NCBI GenBank assembly: GCA_041746105.1
Contig: JBGTHP010000003.1
Coordinates: 221,596-285,595, forward strand
DNA length: 64,000 bases
Direction of reading: 5' to 3'
DNA from: JBFHRE01 sp041746105
GTDB taxonomy: Bacteria; Actinomycetota; Acidimicrobiia; Spongiisociales; ZC4RG35
A program made the translations under genes and the position numbers. The notes beneath the pieces are model-generated. The model did no database searches, had not been told where the DNA came from, and saw only the letters and a program-made list of their open reading frames with translations. This document shows, piece by piece, positions 1 to 8,044 of this stretch (its first letter is position 1; each line of letters starts with the position of its first letter).

Positions 1-357
1 CACGACCCACAAAGCAAGGGTCAGCACACCGAGAACCACGCCCATTCTGTTGATGGTCGAAGGCCGAAGTGGTGCCAACCTCCCGGTCCTGACCCCAACC
101 CAACGGACCCAGCCCGCAGCCAGCAGCGGCAGGACCACAAAGATGATCGGGTGCATCAGCCATGCCTGGACGATGTCACCCTTCATCAGGGCTGCAGCTG
201 CTCTCGTCCCGCCGCAGAGGGGGCAGGCGTGCCCTGTGCCCAACGCGAACGGACAAGTGGTCGGACCTTGGGTCGCCGGCTTCCAGAGGAGAAAGGCGGC
301 GATCAGCACCGGCAGGAATGCCGGCCAGTCGGTCCGAACTCTTCTCAGGCTGAACAT
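1..357 (-). CDS. DUF2752 family membrane protein, 3' end cut off by window edge
   Basis: The reading frame starts at ATG 357 and stays open for 119 codons to position 1, so the C-terminus is missing. The family is recognised by a conserved core of the form TCPF...TGHACPLCGGTRA followed by an LMKGD-like motif and HP, the signature of DUF2752: short membrane proteins with a cysteine-rich loop and no established function. Hydrophobic stretches lie at about residues 14-25 and 67-80. It is followed on the same strand, only 4 nt upstream, by a DUF4190 gene, and a second DUF4190 gene lies further upstream, so the three may be co-transcribed. Family assignment is from motif recognition; function is unknown. 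Confidence 0.8.
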   Translation of the reverse strand, partial: MFSLRRVRTDWPAFLPVLIAAFLLWKPATQGPTTCPFALGTGHACPLCGGTRAAAALMKGDIVQAWLMHPIIFVVLPLLAAGWVRWVGVRTGRLAPLRPSTINRMGVVLGVLTLALWVV

Positions 358-361
358 CGGC

Positions 362-688
362 TCAGAGGAAGGCGAAGACGATTTGCCCGAATACGGCAAG
401 CACTGAGAGGACGATGAAGACGATGCCGGTGATGAACGCCGCCTGTGCCGTTCCGCGATTTGCTGGATCTCGCCGTCCGCCCTCGATCCCCTTCTTTTCG
501 ATGTTGGCGATGATCACCCCGGGGATGGCGGTGAAGATCCCACAACAGATGCCAAGAATCGACAGAACCAGCGCCAGCGTCGCCTGGCTTTTCTCCGGGT
601 AGGCACCAGGGATCGGTGCCCCCATCGGGGGTGGCGGAGGTGGCATGGCCGGTGGTGGGGGCGGCGGTGGGGGCGGCATGTCTGTCAT
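362..688 (-). CDS. DUF4190 membrane protein with proline-rich N-terminus
   Basis: A 108-residue protein. Residues 1-30 are almost entirely proline with a few Met, Gly and Ala, which suggests a flexible cytoplasmic tail. Two hydrophobic segments follow (about 36-60 and 82-107), with an IEKKGIEGG-like stretch and NRGTAQAAFI between them. This arrangement (proline-rich leader, two membrane helices, a short loop with G-x-A) is typical of DUF4190 proteins of actinobacteria, which have no defined function. It is about 30% similar by eye to the neighbour at 733-1110 in the same order of elements, so the two look like a tandem duplication. Confidence 0.75.
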   Translation of the reverse strand: MTDMPPPPPPPPPAMPPPPPPMGAPIPGAYPEKSQATLALVLSILGICCGIFTAIPGVIIANIEKKGIEGGRRDPANRGTAQAAFITGIVFIVLSVLAVFGQIVFAFL

Positions 689-732
689 TTGAGTTTCCTC
701 CCTTTGGGTCTACGAAATTCGATTCGGCGTTC

Positions 733-1110
733 TCAGGTTGACTCGGCTACGAGGACGGCAAAAACGCCGGCGAAGGCCAAGATCACCACGAGGATGGAAA
801 CAACGATCAGCGCCGTTCCGATGATGCCGAGGATCTTCCCGGCCTGGGCGCTTCCTCGGTTGTCGGGCGACCTCAAGCCGGCATCGATGGCTTCGACCTC
901 TTTTTTGCCGAGCCACCACGCGAACGGGCCAGTGAGTGAACAGAGCACGATTGAGATGATTCCCAGGATCAGGGCAAGAACCGCCTGGCTCTGTTCTGGA
1001 TACATCCCGACGGCTCCGCCCGGGGTAACGGCCGGCGGCGGTGGGGGAGGGGTGGATGAGGTCGGGTCGTCCGGGGTGGTGTCGTCGCCCGGGGAGGTCG
1101 GATCGCTCAT
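733..1110 (-). CDS. DUF4190 membrane protein, paralogue of the neighbour
   Basis: A 125-residue protein starting at ATG 1110. It has a Ser/Thr/Pro-rich N-terminus (residues 1-38), then YPEQSQAVLALILGI, a first membrane segment, a short polar loop with LGKKEVEAI and NRGSAQAGKI, and a second membrane segment near the C-terminus. The loop motifs match those of the downstream gene (YPEKSQATLALVLSI, NRGTAQAAFI), which supports tandem duplication. Function is unknown. It is transcribed divergently from the amidohydrolase at 1210, with about 100 nt between them. Confidence 0.75.
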   Translation of the reverse strand: MSDPTSPGDDTTPDDPTSSTPPPPPPAVTPGGAVGMYPEQSQAVLALILGIISIVLCSLTGPFAWWLGKKEVEAIDAGLRSPDNRGSAQAGKILGIIGTALIVVSILVVILAFAGVFAVLVAEST

Positions 1111-1197
1111 GATTGGGTGGGTTTCGTCATTGGATTCAACCTAGCGCGTCAAGCAGGGACCCGCACGGAACCAGAGCGGGATGTCCGATCAACGATC

Positions 1198-1203
1198 TAG
1201 ATT
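1198..1203 (+). promoter_or_regulatory. Putative -10 element (TAGATT) for leaderless amidohydrolase mRNA
   Basis: TAGATT fits the actinobacterial TANNNT -10 consensus. It ends 6 nt before the ATG at 1210, so transcription would start at or next to the start codon. No Shine-Dalgarno sequence is visible. Confidence 0.5.
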
Positions 1204-1209
1204 CTCAGA

Positions 1210-2796
1210 ATGGATTTCGATGTGCTGTTTGTCAATGGGGTCGTGTTTGGCGCCTCAGACGCCGATTCGGTCGGTGTTTCGAATGGAATGATCCGTCATG
1301 TGGGAGCCGCCGACCGTCGCAGCGGACAGATCACCGTCGATCTCGGCGGCCGGATGCTGACACCTGGTTTTCAAGACGCTCACGTCCATCCGTTCAGCGG
1401 TGGTTTTGTGTCGATCCGGTGCGATACCTCCGATCTACCGGACCGCCGTTCTGCCCTCGACGAGATCGCCCGTTATGCATCGTCGTGTTCTGAGGTGTGG
1501 GTTCGCGGCCGCGGTTGGGCGTACGACTGGTTCGAACGCGGTTGTCCGCCAAAGGAGCTGTTGGACGAACTCGTGCCAGATCACCCGGCCTACCTGGTGG
1601 TGCGAGACGGCCATTCGGCGTGGGTCAACTCGCGTGCGATCGATCTGGCAGGCATCGCTGCCGGCACCCCGGATCCGATTGATGGCCGCATCGAACGTCT
1701 CCCGGACGGAACTCCTCAAGGAACGCTCCATGAAGGGGCGATGGATCTCGTGTTGGGTCTTTTTCAGGATGAGACCCATGAAGAGCTCGATCAGGCCTTG
1801 TTGGCAGGTCAGAGCCGGATGTTGTCTCATGGCATCACTGCCTGGCAGGACGCGTGGGTGACGCAGGCAACTCATGACTCATACCTGCGTCTTGCCGACA
1901 GCGGGGCGCTGCTGGGCACCGTACGTGGGGCGCTCGCGTGGGACAGAAGCCGCGGCTTGGAGCAGCTATCCGACTTGAAGCGCCTCGCCGGAGAGAGCCG
2001 GGAGCGTTACCGACCTGGCTCGGTGAAGCTGATGCTCGATGGTGTCATCGAGAACTTCACCGCTTCGGTTCTCCACCCGTACAACCACCGTGGAGGTGAG
2101 CAGGACGGAGGCTGCGGCATCGACTTCATCGCCAAATCAGATCTACCAGAAATAGTGACCGCCCTGGACGCGGCCGGACTGCAATGTCATTTTCACGCTC
2201 TGGGTGATGCCGCGGTCAGATCGGCGCTCGATGCGCTCGAAATAGCGCGTTCGGTAAACGGAGACACCGACCTCCGACATCACATCGCTCATGTCCAGCT
2301 CGTAGACCCAGAGGACATCGGCCGCTTTGCCGAACTCGATGTTGTTGCCAACTGTCAGCCCTTGTGGGCATGTAATGAGCCGGCGATCACCGAATTGACG
2401 CTGCCTTTCATCGGAGATCGCTCCCGGTATCTCTATCCGTTCGGTTCACTCGAGCGAAGCGGGGTTCGGCTGGCGATGGGCTCCGATTGGCCGGTGTCGA
2501 CAGACGATGTGATGCATCAGATTTCGGTAGCGGTCACCCGCCGGCCGATTCACGATGCCGACGCCGAACCGTTGCTGGCCGCCGAGGGCGTCTCGGTCGA
2601 GTCCGCCCTCGCTGCTTTCACAAGTGGATCGGCCTATGTGAACCATCTCGACGGCTCGAGGGGGAGGGTGGCCGAGGGGATGGTGGCCGACCTCGTGGTC
2701 CTGTCGGCGGACCCGTTTGAGGCCACTGACCTCGCCGAGATCCTCGTGGACCTCACGTTGGTCGACGGCAACATCGTGTTTTCACGAGAGACCTGA
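1210..2796 (+). CDS. Amidohydrolase family 3 protein (YtcJ-like)
   Basis: A 528-residue metal-dependent hydrolase of the amidohydrolase superfamily, YtcJ/amidohydrolase-3 branch. Seen in the sequence: the metal-binding HxH at residues 58 and 60 (DAHVHPFSGG) after a small N-terminal beta domain, a central HFHALGD motif, HHIAHVQL, and MGSDWPVS carrying the late catalytic Asp. Length is normal for the family (500-560). Substrates of this branch are mostly unknown; N-substituted amides, formamides or cyclic imides are typical. It precedes an Lrp-regulated GABA operon, so a nitrogenous substrate is a reasonable inference. The start is chosen because a -10 element lies 6 nt upstream. Confidence 0.85.
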   Translation: MDFDVLFVNGVVFGASDADSVGVSNGMIRHVGAADRRSGQITVDLGGRMLTPGFQDAHVHPFSGGFVSIRCDTSDLPDRRSALDEIARYASSCSEVWVRGRGWAYDWFERGCPPKELLDELVPDHPAYLVVRDGHSAWVNSRAIDLAGIAAGTPDPIDGRIERLPDGTPQGTLHEGAMDLVLGLFQDETHEELDQALLAGQSRMLSHGITAWQDAWVTQATHDSYLRLADSGALLGTVRGALAWDRSRGLEQLSDLKRLAGESRERYRPGSVKLMLDGVIENFTASVLHPYNHRGGEQDGGCGIDFIAKSDLPEIVTALDAAGLQCHFHALGDAAVRSALDALEIARSVNGDTDLRHHIAHVQLVDPEDIGRFAELDVVANCQPLWACNEPAITELTLPFIGDRSRYLYPFGSLERSGVRLAMGSDWPVSTDDVMHQISVAVTRRPIHDADAEPLLAAEGVSVESALAAFTSGSAYVNHLDGSRGRVAEGMVADLVVLSADPFEATDLAEILVDLTLVDGNIVFSRET

Positions 2797-2808
2797 ACGG
2801 CCGCCGGC

Positions 2809-3282
2809 TCATCGCACTCCCCAGTTGTAGCTCTGTTTCTGAAGGCGTAGGTAGGTGAACACCTCGCTCGACTGAACGCCTTCCATTGAACGGATCGCAT
2901 TGATGGTGGTGAGGAAGTTCTCGGTCGAGGTGGCGACGATCTCGGCGAGAATGTCGAAACGACCGGTGGTTATGACGAGGTAGTCCACTTCCGGGATGTC
3001 GGCCATCCTGGCAGCGAGGGTCTCCAGATCGCCAACTACCTGGAATCCGACCATTGCCTGGATCTCGAAACCGAGTTTGGTCGGATCGGTGACCGCCACC
3101 ACCTGCATCACGCCGTTTTCGATCAGTTGGATGACTCGCTGACGGGCGGCGGCCGGCGAAAGCCCGACGAGCGGTCCTAGATCGGCGTACGAGGTCCTTC
3201 CGTCTTCCTGCAGGTGCCGGATTATCGCTTTGTCGATGTCGTCGAGGCTGTTCCTCAGGCCTTGTGGGCGGATCGCTCTCAT
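2809..3282 (-). CDS. Lrp/AsnC family transcriptional regulator
   Basis: A 157-residue regulator. Residues about 12-60 form the AsnC-type helix-turn-helix (DDIDKAIIRHLQEDGRTSYAD ... LSPAAARQRV) and residues about 70-150 the ligand-binding RAM domain (VVAVTDPTKLGF, then VDYLVITTGRFDILAEIV). The length is typical of the family. It is divergent from gabT with about 150 nt between the two starts, the usual arrangement for a local regulator that controls the neighbouring catabolic operon and itself, with an amino acid as effector. A much longer open frame continues upstream, but it runs antisense through gabT and lacks family similarity, so ATG 3282 is taken as the start. Confidence 0.9.
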   Translation of the reverse strand: MRAIRPQGLRNSLDDIDKAIIRHLQEDGRTSYADLGPLVGLSPAAARQRVIQLIENGVMQVVAVTDPTKLGFEIQAMVGFQVVGDLETLAARMADIPEVDYLVITTGRFDILAEIVATSTENFLTTINAIRSMEGVQSSEVFTYLRLQKQSYNWGVR

Positions 3283-3432
3283 GCGCCGAGTATCACTTGC
3301 CAACTGATGGACCGCAAGCGATACTCGGCCCGGAGAGGCTTGATTGCGATCGAATCGTGTGCGGATACGCGATCGCGAACCAGATTTCGATAGCTGATGT
3401 CTCGAGTGATGTTGACGCAGGAAGGAGCCCGA

Positions 3433-4806
3433 GTGACCACAACCGCCACCGAATCGTCGATCAGGCTTGTGACCGAGGTCCCAGGGCCGAAAAGCCGTGC
3501 CATCGTCGAAAGGCGGGATGCCGCCACCGCCGCCGGGACCGCGAAGCTGACGGGGATCTCGATCGAGTCGGCCCACGGTTCGACCGTCACCGACGTTGAC
3601 GGCAACCGTTTCATCGACCTCGCGGGCGGCATAGGTGTGCTTGCCGTCGGTCACACTCCCCAAAACGTCGTCGAGGCATTGAAGGAGCAGGCCGAGCGTT
3701 TGATCCACATGTGCTCGATCGTCGCGACCTATGAGCCGTTGGTCGACCTGGCGGAGCGACTCAACGAGATCACGCCGGGGAGTTTTGCCAAGAAGACGGT
3801 TTTCATGAACACCGGGGCCGAGGCGGTCGAAACCGCCGTGAACATCTGCCGGGCCTACACCAAACGGCAAGGCATTGTCGTCTTTGATGGTGCCTACCAC
3901 GGGCGCACGAGCCTGACGATGGCGATGACGTCGAAGTTCAACCTGTTCAAGCGAGGGTTCGGACCGTTTGCGCCAGAGGTGTACCGGTTTCCATTCCCGA
4001 ACACTTATAGACGACCGTCCGCGATGACAGCCGATGAATATGTCGCCTGGTCGGTGGAGAATCTCGATCATTGTTTCACGGCGATCGTTGATCCGTCTCA
4101 CGTCGCCGCGATCGTGATCGAACCGGTACAGGGTGAGGGCGGGTTCGTGCCTGCGCCGGCCCCCTTCCTCAGGCGCCTTCGGGAACTTGCCGATGAGCAT
4201 GGGATCGTTCTGGTTGCCGATGAGATCCAATCGGGGATGGGTCGAACCGGAAAACTCTGGGCGATCGAACATTCAGAAGTTGTTCCCGACCTCCTGCTCA
4301 CCGCGAAGTCGTTGGCGGCCGGGATGCCACTTTCGGCTGTCGTCGGTAGGGCCGAGATCATGGACGCTCCACATCCGGGTGGACTCGGCGGCACCTACTC
4401 GGCGAATCCGCTTGCGTGTGTCGCCGCGCTCGGTGCTATCGACACCATCAACCGGCCGGAGTTCTTGGCTCGGTCGAAGGCGCTCGGAGAAAAGGTCAAG
4501 ACCAAGCTTCTTCAGATTCAACAGCGCCATCCTGGGCTGATCGGCGATGTGCGGGGTGTTGGTTCGATGCTCGTTCTCGAATTCGTCAAGGATGTCGAAA
4601 CCAAGGCTCCCTGGATGGAGGTGACCGCCGCCGTGTGCAATGAGGCATTGCAACGCGGCGTCATTTCGATCAGGGCAGGGCTTTATTCGAATTGTGTCCG
4701 CTTCCTGCCGCCGCTCACGATCGGCGACGCCGAGTTGGATGAGGCGTTGGATGTGATCTCTGATGCGATCGATGCGGTTGCCGAAAGGATGAACGGGACA
4801 GGATGA
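3433..4806 (+). CDS. gabT: 4-aminobutyrate aminotransferase
   Basis: A class III PLP aminotransferase of 457 residues that transfers the amino group of GABA to 2-oxoglutarate, giving succinate semialdehyde and glutamate. The N-terminal VTEVPGPKS and the following SRAIVERRDAA stretch are characteristic of actinobacterial GabT. The PLP lysine is K292 in LTAKSLAAGMPLS, preceded by VADEIQSGMGRTG; the phosphate-contacting NTGAEAVE motif is also present. GTG 3433 is preferred to the upstream ATG 3397 because AGGAAGGAG lies 5-6 nt before it. The stop overlaps the gabD start by 4 nt, so the two are translationally coupled. The divergent Lrp protein probably regulates it. Confidence 0.93.
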   Translation: MTTTATESSIRLVTEVPGPKSRAIVERRDAATAAGTAKLTGISIESAHGSTVTDVDGNRFIDLAGGIGVLAVGHTPQNVVEALKEQAERLIHMCSIVATYEPLVDLAERLNEITPGSFAKKTVFMNTGAEAVETAVNICRAYTKRQGIVVFDGAYHGRTSLTMAMTSKFNLFKRGFGPFAPEVYRFPFPNTYRRPSAMTADEYVAWSVENLDHCFTAIVDPSHVAAIVIEPVQGEGGFVPAPAPFLRRLRELADEHGIVLVADEIQSGMGRTGKLWAIEHSEVVPDLLLTAKSLAAGMPLSAVVGRAEIMDAPHPGGLGGTYSANPLACVAALGAIDTINRPEFLARSKALGEKVKTKLLQIQQRHPGLIGDVRGVGSMLVLEFVKDVETKAPWMEVTAAVCNEALQRGVISIRAGLYSNCVRFLPPLTIGDAELDEALDVISDAIDAVAERMNGTG

Positions 4807-6266
4807 GCACCAGCGGCACCATCGAGAGCACTGCTCGGCTGGACTCACTTCTGGTTGGCGGCGAGTGGATACCGGCCGCAGCCGGGGGGACATGGGACCT
4901 GATCAACCCGGCGTCGGAGGAGTTGATCCACCCTGTCGCGTACGGAGGGGCGTCCGATGTGACGATGGCCATCGAAGCAGCTTCGGATGCCTTTCCGGCC
5001 TGGGCCGCCAAGACGGTGTTCGAACGGGCCGCCATCCTCGAGCGGGCGGCCACCGTCATCGAGGAGCGCGCGGACGAATACGCACGGATCACGACAGAAG
5101 AGTCGGGTAAGCCAATTGCCCAATCCAAGGCGGAGTGGATGTCGGCGCCCAACTATCTGAGGTTTGCGGCATCCGAGATCACTCGATTGGGTGGTCGGGT
5201 CATCCCGTCCAGAGTGCCAGGACGTCGGATCGACGTGACCTACCAGCCGATCGGTGTGGTCGGCATTATCACGGCTTGGAACTTTCCGATCTATAACGTG
5301 AACCGGGCAGCCAGCTCCGCGCTGGCCACCGGTTGCACCGTTGTCATCCGCCCCTCGGAGTACACCCCGAGATCGGCACTTGCATATGGTGCGGCGTTGA
5401 AGGACGCTGGCGTGCCTGCGGGGGCCGTCAACGTGGTGAACGGGGATCCTGAGTCTATGGGTCGGTCGATGCTCGCCGACCCCCGTCTTCGCAAGATTCA
5501 GTTCACCGGATCTGTGCGGGTTGGCAAGATCCTGATGGATGGCGCTTCGCAAACCGTCACCAAGCTATCGCTCGAGTTGGGCGGCAACGCACCCGCGATC
5601 ATCTTTCCCGACGTGGAAGATCTCGACAGGGTGGCGGCGTCAGGAGTAACGGCGAAATACCGAAACTGCGGACAGGTCTGCATTGCGCCGCAACGATTCT
5701 TCGTGCATTCCTCGATCGCCGAACGATTCGCCGAGTCGGCCGCGGCAGCATCCGAAAAAGAGATATTGGGAGACGGTCTCGACCCTGCGACGACGATCGG
5801 CCCGCTGATCAATGCAGTCCAGCGCGATCGGGTCGAGTCGATTGTCGATCGCAGTGTCGATGATGGTGCTGCCATCGCATCGGGTGGAGGCCGCCCGGAG
5901 CGAGTCGGTTTTTTCTATCGGCCAACCATCCTCACCGGGATCAGTCAGTCGACGCCTGCGGCCGTCGAAGAGGTTTTTGGACCGGTACTTCCGATTATCC
6001 CGTTCGACACGATCGACGAGGTGCTGGAGATGGCGAACTCGGTCGAGTACGGGCTCGCCTCCTTTGTCTGGACAGGGTCGCTCAAAACTGCAATGCGGGT
6101 TTCTGATGGTCTGGAGTTCGGAATGGTCGGCGTCAACGACTGGTACCCGGTGACCCCGGAGGCGCCCTTCGGCGGCACCAAACAGTCGGGGTTCGGCAGA
6201 GAGTCCGGCAGCGAAGGTTTGCTCGAGTATCTGGAGCCGAAGACCCGTTATCTGGGTGGGCTCTGA
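4803..6266 (+). CDS. gabD: NAD(P)-dependent succinate-semialdehyde dehydrogenase-like aldehyde dehydrogenase
   Basis: A 487-residue aldehyde dehydrogenase with the general base E258 in LELGGNAPAI and the catalytic cysteine C293 in NCGQVCIAP. The cofactor-binding WNFPIYN segment and the C-terminal PFGGTKQSG motif with FGRESG are intact. The LELGGNAP variant is characteristic of the succinate-semialdehyde dehydrogenase branch. Directly following gabT with a 4-nt overlap, it most likely oxidises succinate semialdehyde to succinate and completes GABA degradation. Other short-chain semialdehydes cannot be excluded. Its stop overlaps the start of the C45 protein gene by 1 nt. Confidence 0.88.
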   Translation: MSTSGTIESTARLDSLLVGGEWIPAAAGGTWDLINPASEELIHPVAYGGASDVTMAIEAASDAFPAWAAKTVFERAAILERAATVIEERADEYARITTEESGKPIAQSKAEWMSAPNYLRFAASEITRLGGRVIPSRVPGRRIDVTYQPIGVVGIITAWNFPIYNVNRAASSALATGCTVVIRPSEYTPRSALAYGAALKDAGVPAGAVNVVNGDPESMGRSMLADPRLRKIQFTGSVRVGKILMDGASQTVTKLSLELGGNAPAIIFPDVEDLDRVAASGVTAKYRNCGQVCIAPQRFFVHSSIAERFAESAAAASEKEILGDGLDPATTIGPLINAVQRDRVESIVDRSVDDGAAIASGGGRPERVGFFYRPTILTGISQSTPAAVEEVFGPVLPIIPFDTIDEVLEMANSVEYGLASFVWTGSLKTAMRVSDGLEFGMVGVNDWYPVTPEAPFGGTKQSGFGRESGSEGLLEYLEPKTRYLGGL

Positions 6267-7345
6267 TGACGGGCCCAATCCGTATTCTCGAGTTGGTCGG
6301 GTCTCCGGAAACGATTGGAGCGCATCATGGGTCGAGCTTTCGCTCCGAAATTCAGGGGTACGCCAAAGGTCGAGTAGCCCTGGCCGCTGCCGGGACCCCA
6401 TTTGGATACTCCGACATCCTGGCGCTGGTCGATGAGACGATCCCCGCCCACCGCGACTATTCGCCCAGCCTCTTCGCCGAGACCGAGGCGCTGGCGGCGG
6501 CCGCCGGGTTGACGATCCCCGAGGCCATCGTCGTCTCGGGATATACCGACGTCCTCGACTTGGTGAGGGCTCGCGCGGGCGTCCCCGTCGCAATCGAGGA
6601 CAACTGCACCGCAGTCATGGTTCCCAGCCGGCTTTCTGTCGATGGCGCACTGTTTGCCCAGACCTGGGACATGAACGCCAGCGCCACGCCGCACGTGATC
6701 ATGCTCGAACTTGCACCGACCGACCGACCCAAGGCGCTCGTTTTCAGCACGGTGGGATGCGTCGGCCAGATCGGCATGAACGAATATGGCGTATGTGTGG
6801 GAATCAACAACCTCAGCGCGTCAGACGGCAGGCCAGGCGTGACCTGGCCATTCGTGGTAAGACAGGCGCTGGAGCAGACATCGGCCAAAGAGGCGCTCGG
6901 AGCGGTCCTGAACGCACCACTGGCCGGTGGCCACAACTTCCACATTCTCGATCGCGATGGGATCGGGTTCTCTGTCGAAGCGATGCCGACTTCGAGCCAT
7001 GTCACCGAACTCGGAGACGGTTACGTCGTCCGCACCAATCACTGCCTCAGCGGGTCGGGAAAGGCGCGTGAGGCTGAACGACCGCTTCCTCTGCAGGAGA
7101 ACTCCGAGCGTCGGTTGGTTCACGCACTGGAGTACCTGAACACCGCTCAGGCCTCGGTCGAATCTCTGATCGAACTCACGAAAGACGAAAGGTCGATCTG
7201 CCGTCATCCAGAGCCTCCCTACGACTACGAAACCTGTGGAGCGATGGTGATGAAGCCGGACTCGGGTGAATTGTGGGCAGCTTGGGGACGGCCATCCGAA
7301 ACCGAGTACGAGGCTTTTCGGCTGCCTGTCACGGAAGCGGCCTAG
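6266..7345 (+). CDS. C45 family acyltransferase/amide hydrolase (penicillin acyltransferase-like Ntn hydrolase)
   Basis: A 359-residue protein of the C45/IAT family, Ntn hydrolases that self-cleave before a cysteine which then becomes the N-terminal nucleophile. The expected processing site is before C114 in EDNCTAVMV, followed by AQTWDMN, both family hallmarks. The N-terminal piece includes GSPETIGAHHG, the typical IAT start. Members hydrolyse or transfer acyl groups on amides. Its place between gabD and a GNAT acetyltransferase in a GABA operon suggests an N-acylated amine or amino acid as substrate, for example a gamma-glutamyl or acetyl GABA derivative; this is inference. Start ATG 6266 overlaps the gabD stop. 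Confidence 0.85.
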   Translation: MTGPIRILELVGSPETIGAHHGSSFRSEIQGYAKGRVALAAAGTPFGYSDILALVDETIPAHRDYSPSLFAETEALAAAAGLTIPEAIVVSGYTDVLDLVRARAGVPVAIEDNCTAVMVPSRLSVDGALFAQTWDMNASATPHVIMLELAPTDRPKALVFSTVGCVGQIGMNEYGVCVGINNLSASDGRPGVTWPFVVRQALEQTSAKEALGAVLNAPLAGGHNFHILDRDGIGFSVEAMPTSSHVTELGDGYVVRTNHCLSGSGKAREAERPLPLQENSERRLVHALEYLNTAQASVESLIELTKDERSICRHPEPPYDYETCGAMVMKPDSGELWAAWGRPSETEYEAFRLPVTEAA

Positions 7346-7352
7346 GAATGCG

Positions 7353-8000
7353 ATGAACGAACTCGAATATGTCAACCTCACAGCCGAGTTGGCCCCACTC
7401 TGCGCCGAGCTCGAGCTCAGGGCGTTCCCACACGCCGACCCCGATGATCTCCTGTCTGCTGAAGACCTCGTTGTTTATGCCGCCACTTTTCCGGAAGGGT
7501 TTTTTGTGGCACTCGACGGCGACAGGGTTGCTGGGCAGGCGGGTGGCATATTTCTCGACTTCGACTGGGAACACCCGCAACACACGATTGCCGGAATAAC
7601 CGGTGAGCACCAGTGCGGAAACCATGACCCGAACGGGGCCTGGTATTACGGTACGGACATGGTGGTCGATCCTGACTACCGGCGGCGGGGAATTGGCTCG
7701 GAGCTCTACCGCCTGCGTCAACAGTTGGTCAAAAACCACAACAAACGAGGCATCATCGCGGGCGGGCACATGCCCGGTTTTGCGGATCACAAGCACGAAT
7801 TGAGCGCTGAAGAGTACGTGGCGAGGGTGGCCGCCCGAGACCTCTACGACTCGACACTTACTTTCCAGATGGACAATGGATTCGAGTTGGCGGGAGTCCT
7901 TCCAGGATATCTCGACGACCCTGAGACCGATTCATATTCCGCCCTGATTGTCTGGCACAACCCGGACTTCGGGCCCAACGACGGCGAAGGGACTGCGTAG
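7353..8000 (+). CDS. GNAT family N-acetyltransferase
   Basis: A 215-residue GCN5-related acetyltransferase. The acetyl-CoA pyrophosphate-binding loop is visible in motif A as VVDPDYRRRGIGSELYRL. The insert after it (about residues 130-185) is longer than in small GNATs, which resembles enzymes acting on larger or polar metabolites. ATG 7353 is chosen because it lies 7 nt after the C45 stop and starts the conserved part; an earlier in-frame ATG at 7266 lies inside the previous gene. It is the fourth gene of the gabT operon. Acetylation of a polyamine or amino acid intermediate would fit the context, but the substrate cannot be read from the sequence. Confidence 0.8.
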   Translation: MNELEYVNLTAELAPLCAELELRAFPHADPDDLLSAEDLVVYAATFPEGFFVALDGDRVAGQAGGIFLDFDWEHPQHTIAGITGEHQCGNHDPNGAWYYGTDMVVDPDYRRRGIGSELYRLRQQLVKNHNKRGIIAGGHMPGFADHKHELSAEEYVARVAARDLYDSTLTFQMDNGFELAGVLPGYLDDPETDSYSALIVWHNPDFGPNDGEGTA

Positions 8001-8044
8001 TATCGATCGGGCTATCCGATGACGGCAACGAGGAGGAACGAGAG

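Noticed and set aside
2809..4272. A 487-codon minus-strand open frame that would fuse the Lrp regulator to a long N-terminal extension
   Set aside because: The extension is exactly antisense to gabT, is rich in Arg and His as expected of a shadow frame, and shows no family similarity; the regulator alone has full family length.
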